Positions 11,375 to 20,643 of a DNA stretch of 31,525 nucleotides are shown piece after piece. The translations under genes and the position numbers were made by a program. The notes beneath the pieces were generated by a model. That model was not told where the DNA came from. It saw only the letters and a list, made by a program, of their open reading frames with translations, and did no database searches. The first letter of the stretch is position 1. Each line of letters starts with the position of its first letter. Source of the stretch: Chara braunii (Eukaryota; Streptophyta; Charophyceae; Charales; Characeae); contig BFEA01000115.1 in assembly GCA_003427395.1 (NCBI GenBank), positions 1,434,055 through 1,465,579 of the forward strand. Reading direction: 5' to 3'.

Positions 11375-12455
11375 TGTTATGAACTTGGTTGTCTGACGAA
11401 TTTTCTCGCCACTCACACACAGACAATCTCGCACATGCCCATACATGCATAAGAAAAAGGGAGAGAGGAGACAGAGTCCAAACTGCACACAGGTGAAGAT
11501 AAGCAGCAGAAGGCAATCATGCACAACTGGGGAGAAGACACACAGTGTTTCTCACTCTCTGACACAACTCCCAACAACCAATCACAAGAAAGAACCTACG
11601 AAGATCACAATTGAAAATGACACTGATGATGAGCCACTCACACAATTATCGTAACAGAGTTTGTTCCAGTATCTCGCCACACTCAGAACTCACACCCCAC
11701 TCTTTATCCTACACCCAATTAGTCGCGCTGCATCAGAACAGCCTCCCAGAGGCCAGCGCCAACCACCCTGGTGAAGAACAGGTCCTGCGATGCAGTCTTC
11801 ATTGTCGATGGACAACTCTGACGAAGGAACAGGCAGCTATGGCTGCCACCACCCACAAGCCACCACTATAGAGCCTCGATGCAGCCCAGTCATGCGCAGA
11901 TACCCCCAGGGGTAGGTGCGTTGAGGATGCCCCAGCTTTGGCAAACTCAGATGAGGCCGGCTATGTCCGCTATCACGGTGCGTCTCAGGATGTCGCCTGC
12001 AGACCGACACCGCCACCAACTTCCTTGGCTTCTCCAACGCTGTGTCGCGAGAAAATGAACTGCCAAACGTCCTGAACCGATGGGCCTAACCTATCTATAG
12101 ACTCTCTAAACCTAGACCGGACTGACTGACCAACCGGTACTGTTGCTGTTTCGGCCTCTCGGCCTCTACCGGACCTGGCTATAGGCTATAGGACTGTCTA
12201 GCAGCATAGGCCGCTTAGGGCATGTCTGTCCTAGGGGTAGCCCGGGCCTGCTATCAACAGTTAGGGTAGCTGTAGGAATTCGGGTTAGTGCTGGGCCTGT
12301 ATTTTTCCCGGATTTGCAGATCTGTCCCTCATGAATTTCCTTACAGGCAGGTCTCTTGGTTAGCCCTCAGCCAAACAAAATTACGAATCTAACCCTACCG
12401 GTTAGTGTACAGCCTCGCAGACAGTTTCAGCAAAAGAAATCAGCAAGTCATTGCA
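11375..12455 (-). repeat. 5' LTR of element 1
   Basis: Direct repeat of 4130-5292 without the 85-bp duplication. Ends are TGTTATGAAC and ATTGCA on the plus strand (TGCAAT...CATAACA on the element strand). Confidence 0.92.
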
Positions 12456-12751
12456 AGAGGACAAAACAACAAGGCTGAGTGGCCTAACACTACGAAGTAG
12501 AGACTACTAGCGACAGGTTCAAGGTTCATGCCCAATAAACCTCAAAAACAGTCACACACCACAAACACACTACAAGTCACGGGTTCAAGTCCTCCAACAC
12601 CCAAAACAAGGAACCAACAAACACAGTTAGTGTACACACAGACAAACACACACACACACACAATACCAGTCACGGGATCGAATCCCGGAAAACACAAAAC
12701 AGGCAGCAAAAAAATCAGTGCACAGCCCGCATCTCACTGCAATTCATTGCA
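12456..12751 (-). repeat. 3' LTR of element 2, proximal part
   Basis: Continuation of the LTR interrupted at 4129, matching 19697-19992. It contains three B-box-like sequences, at about 12516, 12582 (GGTTCAAGTCC) and 12675 (GGATCGAATCC). It ends at ATTGCA, 12751. Confidence 0.9.
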
Positions 12752-12770
12752 TTCCTACCCTCCCGGAGAG
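12752..12770 (-). other. Polypurine tract of element 2
   Basis: The minus strand reads GGGAGGGTAGGAA directly before the LTR start TGCAATG. It is almost the same tract as in element 1. Confidence 0.75.
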
Positions 12771-12783
12771 TGAGGACCCCGAG

Positions 12784-13983
12784 CTAGGAGTGTCCACGAG
12801 GAGAACGTCTGAAAGGTTGCCTCTTCTGTTCAGCCTCATAGGCGTGTACAACTGAATTTGCAGACTTGAGAAGTTCCTTCCTTGGGAACCATCGGTCCTC
12901 TGTGTGAGGTTGGAAAAGGAACTTCACAAGGTATTCATAGTTGGGGTCTGTGCCCCACTGATCTTCGATGCTTTCAACTTTGTATCCCTTTCCAGGGATT
13001 GGGGGTCCAAACTACGGGGGCCTATCAGGGAATGCATCAGCAGACGTGAAAGGCGGCAGTTTTGAGGTATGGAAGACCGAATAGGTCTTGATATGAGGCA
13101 GTACAGCACGCACATAGGAAGTTCCAAATGGATCTGCCCCCACCGTATCAAGTACATGCCACGGGCCATAGTAGAAAATCAACAACTTTGAATTCTTGAA
13201 ATATCCTGCTCATCAGTTAGTTCAGATCTTTTCACCCAGACTCAGTGACTTGGCCGAATAGTAGAGGGAGAGCGATGCTTATTAGCCTGTTCGATCATCC
13301 CCTTTTGGGCCTTGAACATGTTAGTTTTAGCTTTCTCTAGGTCTTTCTCATAACTCTTGGTGAACTCTGCAGTGCCAGGAGTTAGTTTAGGCTTAGACTT
13401 GTCGATCAGATCATCCAGAGGTTGTCTGGGGTCTCTTGCAAAGTGTAGCCTGTAGGGTGTAAAGCATGTAGTGTTGTGAACAGATGTCTGTCCCAGTCCT
13501 GTTGATCACGCGTGATCACAGGACAAAACAACTGAAACAAGACATGTTCATCACTTAAGCCTGTCTATTGGCTTTTGGATATCTCCCAGAGGTCATGTCC
13601 AATCTAGAATGTAGGTAGTCCTTACAGAAGGATTGTCAATCATCGCTGCAAAATTTGGGATCTCTGTTGTTGACAATGGAGGTTGGGCACCCATGGACAT
13701 TTACCCACCTCTCACAAAAGAGCTCTCTGACCAGAGGTACTCTGGCCTCAGCAGGTAAGGGGATAAACTCAACATACTTAGAGAATCAATCAACACAAAT
13801 CATTACCTGTCTCATCCCACGTGGCGTAGTTTTACCCAGGTCTGTGAAGTCAATGGACACTGACTCACCTGGACCATCAGGGATAGGTAGAGGTTCGAGT
13901 AATCTCATAGGAGGCCGTCTGTGGACCTTATTCCTTTGACACAACTCGCAGGTCTCGAAGTGATGCAAGATATCGTCCTTCAT
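12784..13983 (-). pseudogene. Integrase and chromodomain-like tail, element 2
   Basis: The zinc-domain end ILHHFETCELCQRNK and core start VSIDFTDLGKTTPRG are open at 13786-13983. The rest is in broken frames. The second catalytic aspartate is lost: the IVTDRD motif reads IVNNRD, near 13660. The glutamate position of ANGLAEVMN is a TAA, near 13550. The C-terminal barrel is readable in pieces at 13080-13350. The tail NYEYLVKFLFQPHTEDRWF is unbroken and ends at TAG 12784-12786. It is catalytically dead as read. Confidence 0.85.
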
Positions 13984-14061
13984 CTTAGACCAATAGAAGC
14001 GTTGGGTCAGGGCAACATATGTTTTTAAGAACCCAAAGTGTCTGCGAGTATCATGACTCTC

Positions 14062-14475
14062 TCATATCAGATGAGTAATGATCTTGCAATCATTAGGGAT
14101 GCACAAACGCTCTTCCCCCTCGCGGATTGTGTACAGCAAGCCAGAAGTCAAGGCATAGTTTGACTCAAAATTGGGGTCAGCTTGTAGATTCCTAAGAATA
14201 GGGCCAAAGACTGGGTCCTGAGGCAACACATCAGCGATGGCCTGTCTGGTGGAATCAGCAAAGGAGTAAGTGTCAACAATGGCAACAAACGAATCAAGTC
14301 TACGTGACAACGCATCAGCAACCCTGTTATAGCATCCCTTCTTGTGCTTCAGTTCAAAGTCAAATCCGTCAATGAACTGAATGTACCTTCCCAGTTTATC
14401 ATTTAACTCACCTTGGGTCTTCATCCACTGTAGAGTGAAGTGATCAGAATAGATCTTGAAGTGTCTCCCAAGCAA
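14062..14475 (-). pseudogene. RNase H C-terminal remnant and Pol linker, element 2
   Basis: LGRHFKIYSDHFTLQWM followed by GELNDKLGRYIQFIDGFDFE and KGCYNRVADALSRR are hallmarks of the end of gypsy RNase H (the DALSRR motif). A linker leads toward the integrase zinc domain. The start of RNase H and the RT connection are missing: sequence jumps from the RT motif GHVISADG to CLGRHFKI near 14475. RNase H would degrade RNA in the RNA:DNA hybrid. This copy cannot. Confidence 0.82.
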
Positions 14476-15330
14476 CCATCTGCAGAAATCACATGACCTA
14501 AGTATAAAACAGAGGAAACACCAAATGATGATTTCTCTTTGTTCAGTTCATACTTATGTTCTCTCAGGACCTGCAGAAATTTTCTGAGGTGGTCTGCATA
14601 TTCCTTGGTATCTTTGCTGAAAACCAGAATGTCATCCAGGTATACAACAACAAAGCGGTCAAGGAAGGGTCTGAAAATCCTATTCATTTCAGTTTGGAAT
14701 GTCCCTGGTGCATTACACAAACCAAAAAGCATGACCAGAAACTCATAGGTGCCATAGCGGGTCTTGAAGGCTGTCTTGTGCACATCCTTTTCAGCCATTT
14801 CGATCTGATGATACCCGGATTTCAGATCAATTTTGTTGAAGATTTTGCAGCCCTGCACCATGTCCAGCAAGTCATCGATCCTAGGCAAGGGCTCAGAGCT
14901 CTTCATAGTGAACTTGTTCAGACCCCTATAGTTAATGCACATCCTGAGTTCACCATTTCCCCTTGGAACAAAGAGAACTGGTGCCCCATACTTAGATGAG
15001 ATGGGCCTGATTCATCCCTTCTCTGTCAAGGGCTCTAGCTGTTTCCTCAACTCATCCAGTTCAGCAGGTGACATCCTATAGACTCTTCACTTGGGAGGGG
15101 TAGAGTCTGGCAGAATCTGAATATGGTGTTTGGTCTACCTATGGACTAGTCCAGTAGGCTCCTGAGCCAAATCAGAAAACTCATCAACCACCTGTTGAAT
15201 GGAAAGATCAATCTGAGAAGGGGAGGAATCTGAATCTGTTTGAGTGACATAAGTCACAAACAGATTCTAATGATCTGTTTCCTTAGACAAGTTGTAAAAC
15301 TCCCTGGCTTTCATGCAGTAACAACTTGTC
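14421..15330 (-). pseudogene. Reverse transcriptase, element 2
   Basis: The uninterrupted part spans 14421-14942: [45 protein letters not shown], catalytic [12 protein letters not shown] (YLDD at 14631-14642) and VLYLGHVISADG. The N-terminal RT part (14943-15330) is recognisable (APVLFVPRG, MSPAELDELRKQLEPL) but has stops and frame changes. Close similarity to the element 1 RT shows one family. The thumb/connection is deleted. Confidence 0.85.
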
Positions 15331-15458
15331 TTAGGATGATGGGGGACCAGTCAATTGAAGGGTTAGTAGTCGTTAACCACTTTAGACTTAGGACCAGATC
15401 AAAGAAAAGATGAGGGAAAACATAGAAATTCAAGGAATGTCCGATTTCCCCTTTGTCA

Positions 15459-15892
15459 TCAAAGGTGACTGACACTCCTTTGATGACTTGCTTGGCAGAG
15501 ACAGATTGGGAATTCTATCTGTATCTTCAAAGGGTGTTCAAGGTTAGTAACCTTGAGACCCAAGTGGAGTCTCTGAACTCCATTCTGCGAGATGAAGTTC
15601 TTTGTGGCCCCACAGTCAAGCAAGGCTTTGATCCTAGTTCTGTTAATTTGAGGCTTGAGCATGATCAATTCTGATCTCTTCTTCCTCATCTCCTTTAATT
15701 GGAGATGAAGGGAACAGAGCTGATCAAACCCTCCTCAGATGAGGGCTCATCCAGATAGGGCTCAATATAAAAGTATACTGAGTCCCTTGCAGCCTCAGAA
15801 AAATCAGGCTCCACAACTGATTCATCTCCTGAAGGAGATGGATTCAGTTCAGCAGGGCTAGCTGCAGCCTCTGCTGGCCTGCTCAGTTTTTT
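15459..15892 (-). pseudogene. Pol N-terminus with retropepsin-like protease, element 2
   Basis: The -1 frame from the slip site reads LSRPAEAAASPAELNPSPSG and an acidic linker to a stop at 15695. A frame change then gives SELIMLKPQINRTRIKALLDCGATKNFIS, the protease active-site region, again with DCG instead of DSG/DTG. The domain decays after about 15459. Confidence 0.8.
15883..15892 (-). promoter_or_regulatory. Putative -1 ribosomal frameshift site, gag/pol, element 2
   Basis: The minus strand reads TCA AAA AAC TGA in the zinc-knuckle frame, and pol opens one base back (CTG AGC AGG). This is identical to element 1 despite strong divergence on both sides. A possible stem AGCAGG...CCTGCT follows 2 nt after the heptamer. 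Confidence 0.75.
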
Positions 15893-17384
15893 GAGTGGCT
15901 GCAGTCGTTGTGGTTCAGCCTGGGGCAATCCTTGACATAGTGATTGCCCTCACACCTCAGACAGACCCCCCTGTCCTTCCTCTTTTGCCATACGCCCTCT
16001 GGGATTTTCAGGTCCCTCCAAGGAAAAGAGGAAGCGTCCATGGGACTGGCTGGGCACTTGGCAAACTTTGGGAGGTTCTACTGTTGGGGATCATTGGGGC
16101 GTTTGCCTGACCCCTTAGGAGAGGAGGGTTTTTGTCCCTGGAACTGCTTGCCTCCAATGAGGGCTAGCAGTGTCTGGGCCAGCAATTGAGCAGCCTGGTC
16201 TGCTGATGCTACTGCACCCTGGCCAGCTGGGGGAGTAGATCCCCCCTGGCTAGTGCCTGCAGAGTCATCATCAGACTCTATGGCGTACAAGTTCCCCTTT
16301 CCCTTCCTCCTACTCTGGGAAGAGGGGTTGCCTCCCTTCTGGGGAGTGGACTGAACATGGAGTGTTGCCTCCATGTCCAAGGCTGCGCGGCCACAAGACC
16401 GCCAATCCTTATGTCTTGCAAAGTACATGGCCGTGGTATATTTCTCAGGAGCTGCCCTGATGAACCAAGTCAGTTGGTCCCTGTCAGACATCTCCAAACC
16501 GGGAGTAGAGGTAAGACTCTTAAATTCTGCATAGAGCTTGGTCAGGGAACCCCTGTACTTTGTCTAGCCAAGACTAACCAGCTCGTCTGCAGCTTTGCGG
16601 GCCTTCTCTTTGTCTGAGGTCACCCACTTCAATGCGGACCCACCGAATAGGGACACAGTGGACTGTACCTTGTTAACCTCTGGGCAGATGAATCCCCTTA
16701 GATAGGACTTCATTGAAGCGATCCAATCTGACACATCCACTTTGGCGTCATCACCAGTAAATTTGTCAGGTTGCATCATCTTGGGGAAACGTTGTTCCTG
16801 CTGGCCTGAGCTGCCAGCACCCAGTCTAAGATCCTCAGGGACAGCCTGTTGCTTATTAGGCGAAGCAAGCTTTCCCTTGGGAGAAGGGGGTGGTGTTGCA
16901 GGGGGAGTAGGGACCGATTTAGGTTCAGGTTTGACTAACTGACGAGGGGTAGAGGTAGCTGAGTGGGGAGAGGTAATGAGCTCTTGCCTGATTCGATCCA
17001 GGGACTCTACAATAGAAGACTGTTTGGCTTCGACTGTAGTCAAACGGTCTTCTATTGCAGCAGCCCGGTCCATCCAGGCAGTGAGGGCATCTTTGACTGA
17101 AGTGAACCCCAAACGGATCCACTCTGCCAACTTCTGTTAGTGTCACTGAATCTTTCATCAGATTCAGCGGCCAAGAAATGTTCTGCCAGCACTGCCCGTC
17201 TGGCTTCATTCTGAGCCTTTCGGTCTCCTTCATCCTTCTCTCTCCTCAGCTTCTCAATCCTCTTGCGGCTTTCCTCTGCAGTCACCTCCTCCTTCTCAAT
17301 CTCCAGCTCAATGGCGGTTTTGGGAACCACAGGATCCTTGCCTTTGTCATTCCCAGAACCGCCAGACGCTGCGCTGTCAGCCAT
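15883..17384 (-). pseudogene. gag: gag of element 2
   Basis: Starts at the ATG at 17382-17384 (MADSAASGGSGNDKGKDPVV), followed by a charged helical region (ESRKRIEKLRREKDEGDRKA). A frame change near 17130 leads to the coiled-coil and Pro-rich linker and the capsid-like part (QPDKFTGDDAKVDVSDW; YLRGFICPEVNKVQSTVSLF). About 29 residues present in element 1 are missing between LKWVTS and DKEKARKAAD. TAGs lie near 16564 and 16078. The zinc knuckle CLRCEGNHYVKDC at 15925-15963 has CX2CX3HX4C spacing, as in element 1. Gag ends at TGA 15883-15885. Confidence 0.85.
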
Positions 17385-18620
17385 ACCCAGTTAAAAAAAA
17401 AAAAAAATCCCAAATAAAAAAATAAAATTCGGATTAGAGTTCACACGCAGAACAACAATCTAATCAGAATCAGGCTGTACTGTTTACTCAGTTAGAGGGA
17501 AGGGTTAGGACAGATAGCAGATTAGTACTGCGTGTCCGTAGGTATTCAGGGAGGTTGCAGACAGCGGTCAACAGCAAAACAACATTTGTTCACTTTTACC
17601 GCACTCCCAACCGATCAGAAAAAAAAACAATACTCCCAGACCAGATCCCTACCCGATCTTCCCACGAACACCAGCACGATTAGCAAGGCAAGAACACACG
17701 AGTCCATACGCAGAAAAAAAAAAATAACTGCGGCGGGACGCCGTTCGTTTGGCAGAAATAAAAATAAAACTTGTAGTTTGCAGGTTGCAAACCAGCAGGT
17801 AGACTGTGTGGACTTGATTAGACTGACAACACAGCATTACTGCGCGGACTGTTCTGACACGACTGACAGACCACTCTTGGACTGACTGCTCTGCACTGAC
17901 ACTAGATCTGAAACGGCAGACTATGACAAGACAGATCAACAGGCAGCACGGAAAACACAAACACAGCCTGTGCGCAGGCTCAAGACCCACGGTCAACTGC
18001 AGGCAAGGTCAGAGGGGGGTCAAACCGTTGACAACCCACTGACGACACAGACTGACAACACTCACCGACCTCCCGACAGGCCACGGACTGACAGACCCGA
18101 CAGACCAGTTCTGACAGACTGACGGACTGACGTCGGAAGGACAGGTCGCCGGAACAAACTCACTCAATCAAGGTCTTGATTGGAGATTGCCGCCGGTCAG
18201 CGCCCAAGCTGAATACTCGCCGCAAGTCCCAATCAATTGCCGCAGATTGAATTGCCGGCGTCTCTTCTGCAAAATTTGACCCTCAAGTGGTCGTCCAATA
18301 CCGGTGGCTAGCCAAGCAGGCTGAGCCTGCCACTTTGAGGGTTGCCGTGCCCTCAGGTCGCCGGCCCACTAATTAGGGTTGACGTCCTAATTAGTGCCGG
18401 GGCCAACTCAAGCCGGGAGACCACTTTTTTTTTNNNNNNNNNNNNNNNNNNNNNNNNNNNNNNNNNNNNNNNNTTTTGAACTCGCTTTCTTGCCCTTGCG
18501 TACCAATCAAGCGACAGCTGTCGCCGCCGACGCTGTTGAAGACTGCGGGGCACCGCCCCCAACCGCCAACCGCCGGCCCGACAGATGTCGGCCGCTAATT
18601 AGCCCAGTGGATGCGGTCGT
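17385..18620 (-). other. 5' leader of element 2 with an assembly gap
   Basis: Non-coding leader. 17840-18130 is rich in short CTGACAGAC-like repeats. A run of 40 N at 18434-18473 is an assembly gap flanked by T-runs. Frames crossing it are not real. Confidence 0.75.
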
Positions 18621-18633
18621 GGCTCCGATACCA
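18621..18633 (-). other. Primer-binding site, initiator Met-tRNA type, element 2
   Basis: Two bases inside the 5' LTR the minus strand reads TGGTATCGGAGCC. This matches the standard plant initiator-Met primer-binding sequence TGGTATCAGAGCC at all but one position. Minus-strand DNA synthesis would start here. Confidence 0.85.
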
Positions 18634-19587
18634 ACTATTATATACCCGATTGAACTTCAATCCACAACGAATTCACACGTTCCCATACACGCATGCAGTT
18701 TCAGAGGAGACTCGAAGGAGGCAAATCCACACAATACCAGAGAGGAGATATGCACAGGGGAAGCTCAAAATACACAGAGAATTGAAATTCGTAAAAATGA
18801 ATTTCAATTCTGCAATCCCTCATTCTCCTCCAATCAATCCAGAATACTTGTTCCAAGAATCCCAACCACGTTATCAACACCCATGGACCAATTGTTTACA
18901 AGATTTCATCGAAGACTTTGGGAGTCTTCTTCTTCCTCCCTCTTCCTCAAGCTCTAGCTATGGTGCCTGCGGGCACCCAACCTATCAAGCCTGCCAACCG
19001 CCACACACCCTCCTAAATCCAACACCCCTCTGCACCACTCAAGAAGCCCACTGCAGATGAAGTGTCCACTCAGCAGGGGAGCGCAGCTCCCAGGATGATG
19101 AAGAAGAACAGCAAATCGATGAAGATGAAGATCTGCCACTTCGAGGCAGGCATAGAGAAGCTGCTTCGATGGCAGCTGTTGAAACCCCAATAGGACAGCT
19201 ATGGAGGAAGCACCACGCAGAGCAGGGCCTGATGTCCCTGGGCCAATTCCGCACCAGCCAGGTAAGCCCAGTTATGGCCTTCAGCTTCCCTTCAACGAGG
19301 AAGACGAACGAGCACTTTGAATTAGCGCAGCTGCAGCCGCAACCTCCAGCAGCACTTCGTAAAAAAATGAGGAAGCAGAACCCGAAGTTCGTGGGCTCCT
19401 GCCTACTTCTACCGGACTTCCTTAGACCTGCAACACAGTACCCACCTACAGACCTATCTGACCATCCAAACAGAAAACATCTACGGCCCAACAGTCAAGA
19501 TCTACCTACATGCATCTAGATGGAATCCTAGACTAAGGGAACCCAAGGCTAGGACACACAAAGAAATACCTACGGGCCTACCAGTTT

Positions 19588-19673
19588 ATTTTTTTTTCAT
19601 TTTTTTTTTTTTTTTCTCTTTCCATGCTAATCTTCTCTGTATCTTTCCAATTTTAACAAATGTCCCCAAGGAC
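19588..19673 (-). pseudogene. U6 snRNA retropseudogene A (5' fragment)
   Basis: On the minus strand the insert begins with GTCC at 19673, the exact 5' end of U6. It continues GGGGACATTTG, TAAAATTGG, GATACAGAGAAGATTAGC and ATGG, then changes to an A-rich tail. It contains the ACAGAGA box but stops at about nt 52, so the catalytic 3' half is missing. It is flanked by a perfect 11-bp direct repeat, CCTACCAGTTT, at 19577-19587 and 19674-19684. The other LTR copy has this site empty. The A-tail and target duplication indicate LINE-type retroposition. Confidence 0.93.
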
Positions 19674-19710
19674 CCTACCAGTTTCCAGAAGGGCAGAAAA
19701 GAACAAAACA

Positions 19711-19930
19711 ACAAGGCTGAGTGGGTAAGACTGCGAAGTAGAGACTACTAGGGACAGGTTCAAGGTTCAAGCCCAATAAACCTCAAAAACAGTCACACAC
19801 CACAAACACACTACAAGTCACGGGTTTAAGTCCTCCAACGCCCAAAACAAGGAACCAACAAACACAGTTAGTGTACACACAGACAAACACACACACACAC
19901 ACAATACCAGTCACGGGATCGAATCCCGGA
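19711..19930 (+). repeat. tRNA-like B-box modules inside the LTR
   Basis: The plus strand carries an A-box-like AGGCTGAGTGGGTAAGAC and GGTTCAAGGTTC (19757). Two more B-box-like sequences follow: GGTTTAAGTCC (19823; GGTTCAAGTCC in the other LTR) and GGATCGAATCC (19916). The last is the loop of a T-arm-like CGGGATCGAATCCCG. They are opposite in sense to the element and present in both LTRs. They may be old tRNA or SINE pieces captured by the LTR. Confidence 0.5.
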
Positions 19931-20095
19931 AAGCACAAAACAGGCAGCAACAAAATTAGTGTACAGCCCGCATCTCACTGCAATTCATTGCATTGTAATG
20001 GAAGAATGAAGTTCAACGGAATGCTATGCCAAATATGTGTTTGCAATTCTTTTTTTTGTTTTTTTTTTGCTGCTTACGTAAAAAAATGTTTACTT

Positions 20096-20137
20096 CCGTT
20101 AAAATTGGAACGATACAGAGCATAAATCGAGAAATGG

Positions 20138-20169
<32 letters not shown>
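20096..20169 (+). pseudogene. U6 snRNA retropseudogene B (internal deletion)
   Basis: CCGTTAAAATTGGAACGATA and CAGAG, the U6 segment through the ACAGAG box, is joined directly to CATAAATCGAGAAATGGTCC and AAATT, the 3' end of plant U6. About 35-40 central nt are deleted, and about 15 nt are missing from the 5' end. A 24-nt A-tail follows (20146-20169). An 8-bp direct repeat GTTTACTT flanks it at 20088-20095 and 20170-20177. It lies 100 bp outside element 2, so it is independent of copy A. Confidence 0.92.
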
Positions 20170-20205
20170 GTTTACTTTCTAAAACCTGGGGCAACAAGTA
20201 CCGTA

Positions 20206-20612
20206 GGGCCTGGCGGCACCACTGTCGAAAATGCGATTTTCTACAGTTTCTCTTTGCCACAGGCTGTCGAAGCCGGAGACGTGAAGAAAATTGGCCAGTT
20301 GTCAGAGAATGCTTCTCGACACCTACTGTAGAAAGTCTTTGAATCCCCAGCCTGCTACTCGGATGCTTTCGACACTCCTGGGCTGCGCGGTCGACTTCCC
20401 TTTGAAATTTGGTGCGTGGGGGTAAGGTCGGGATGGACTAATGCTTGTCGTACCCTCAGGGGGGTTGGTCATTTTCCATCTTGCTTTCACAAGTGCGTGC
20501 ACTCTACAGTGCTGTGTGGCGAAAGGGGGGCAAACTGTCGAACGGAGGCTGTCGAATTTGTTCTGCCAGCTGTCGATTTTTTTCGACTTTCTACAGTGGT
20601 GCGGCGAGGCCC
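20206..20612. mobile_element. GGGC-ended DNA element A, 407 bp
   Basis: Ends GGGCCTGGCGGCACCACTGT and, inverted, GGGCCTCGCCGCACCACTGT match at all but two positions. It is flanked by the direct repeat GTA (20203-20205 and 20613-20615). Subterminal CTGTCGAA-like motifs recur near both ends (CTGTCGAAAA, GCTGTCGAA, AACTGTCGAA, AGCTGTCGAT). It has no coding capacity, so it is presumably a non-autonomous cut-and-paste element. Confidence 0.85.
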
Positions 20613-20643
20613 GTAATGTACCTATGCAGCACTCTCAAAAATA

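Larger units (their letters stand above)
4130..12455 (-). mobile_element. Ty3/gypsy LTR retrotransposon (element 1), nested
   Basis: Direct LTRs at 4130-5292 and 11375-12455 bound a 6.1-kb interior on the minus strand. The unit sits exactly inside the 3' LTR of element 2: the intact LTR copy reads CAGAAAAGAACAAAACAAC, while here CAGAAAAG is left of the element and AAGAGGACAAAAC is right of it. That fits a slightly mutated 5-bp target duplication. The LTR ends are TG...CA. Coding order is gag, protease, RT, (RNase H and integrase zinc domain deleted), integrase core, chromodomain-like tail. It must be younger than element 2. Confidence 0.94.
3168..19992 (-). mobile_element. Ty3/gypsy LTR retrotransposon (element 2), interrupted
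   Basis: The LTRs are 3168-4129 plus 12456-12751 (3' LTR, split by element 1) and 18636-19992 (5' LTR). Removing element 1 leaves about 8.5 kb. The minus-strand order is 5' LTR, initiator-Met-type PBS, leader, gag, protease, RT, RNase H remnant, integrase, chromodomain-like tail, polypurine tract, 3' LTR. TTGT occurs just outside both ends (3164-3167 and 19993-19996), a likely remnant of the target duplication. Domain order is that of Metaviridae. The coding part is dead: stops, frameshifts, a large RT/RNase H deletion and lost integrase catalytic residues. Confidence 0.93.
18636..19992 (-). repeat. 5' LTR of element 2
   Basis: Uninterrupted partner of 3168-4129 plus 12456-12751. It carries one extra insertion, the U6-derived retrocopy at 19588-19673. 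The plus-strand left end reads TATTATATACCC where the other LTR has TGTTATATACCC. The right end is ATTGCA. Confidence 0.92.

Noticed and set aside
19588-20169. Functional U6 snRNA genes
   Set aside because: Copy A lacks the 3' half and copy B lacks the centre and 5' end. Both have A-tails and target duplications.
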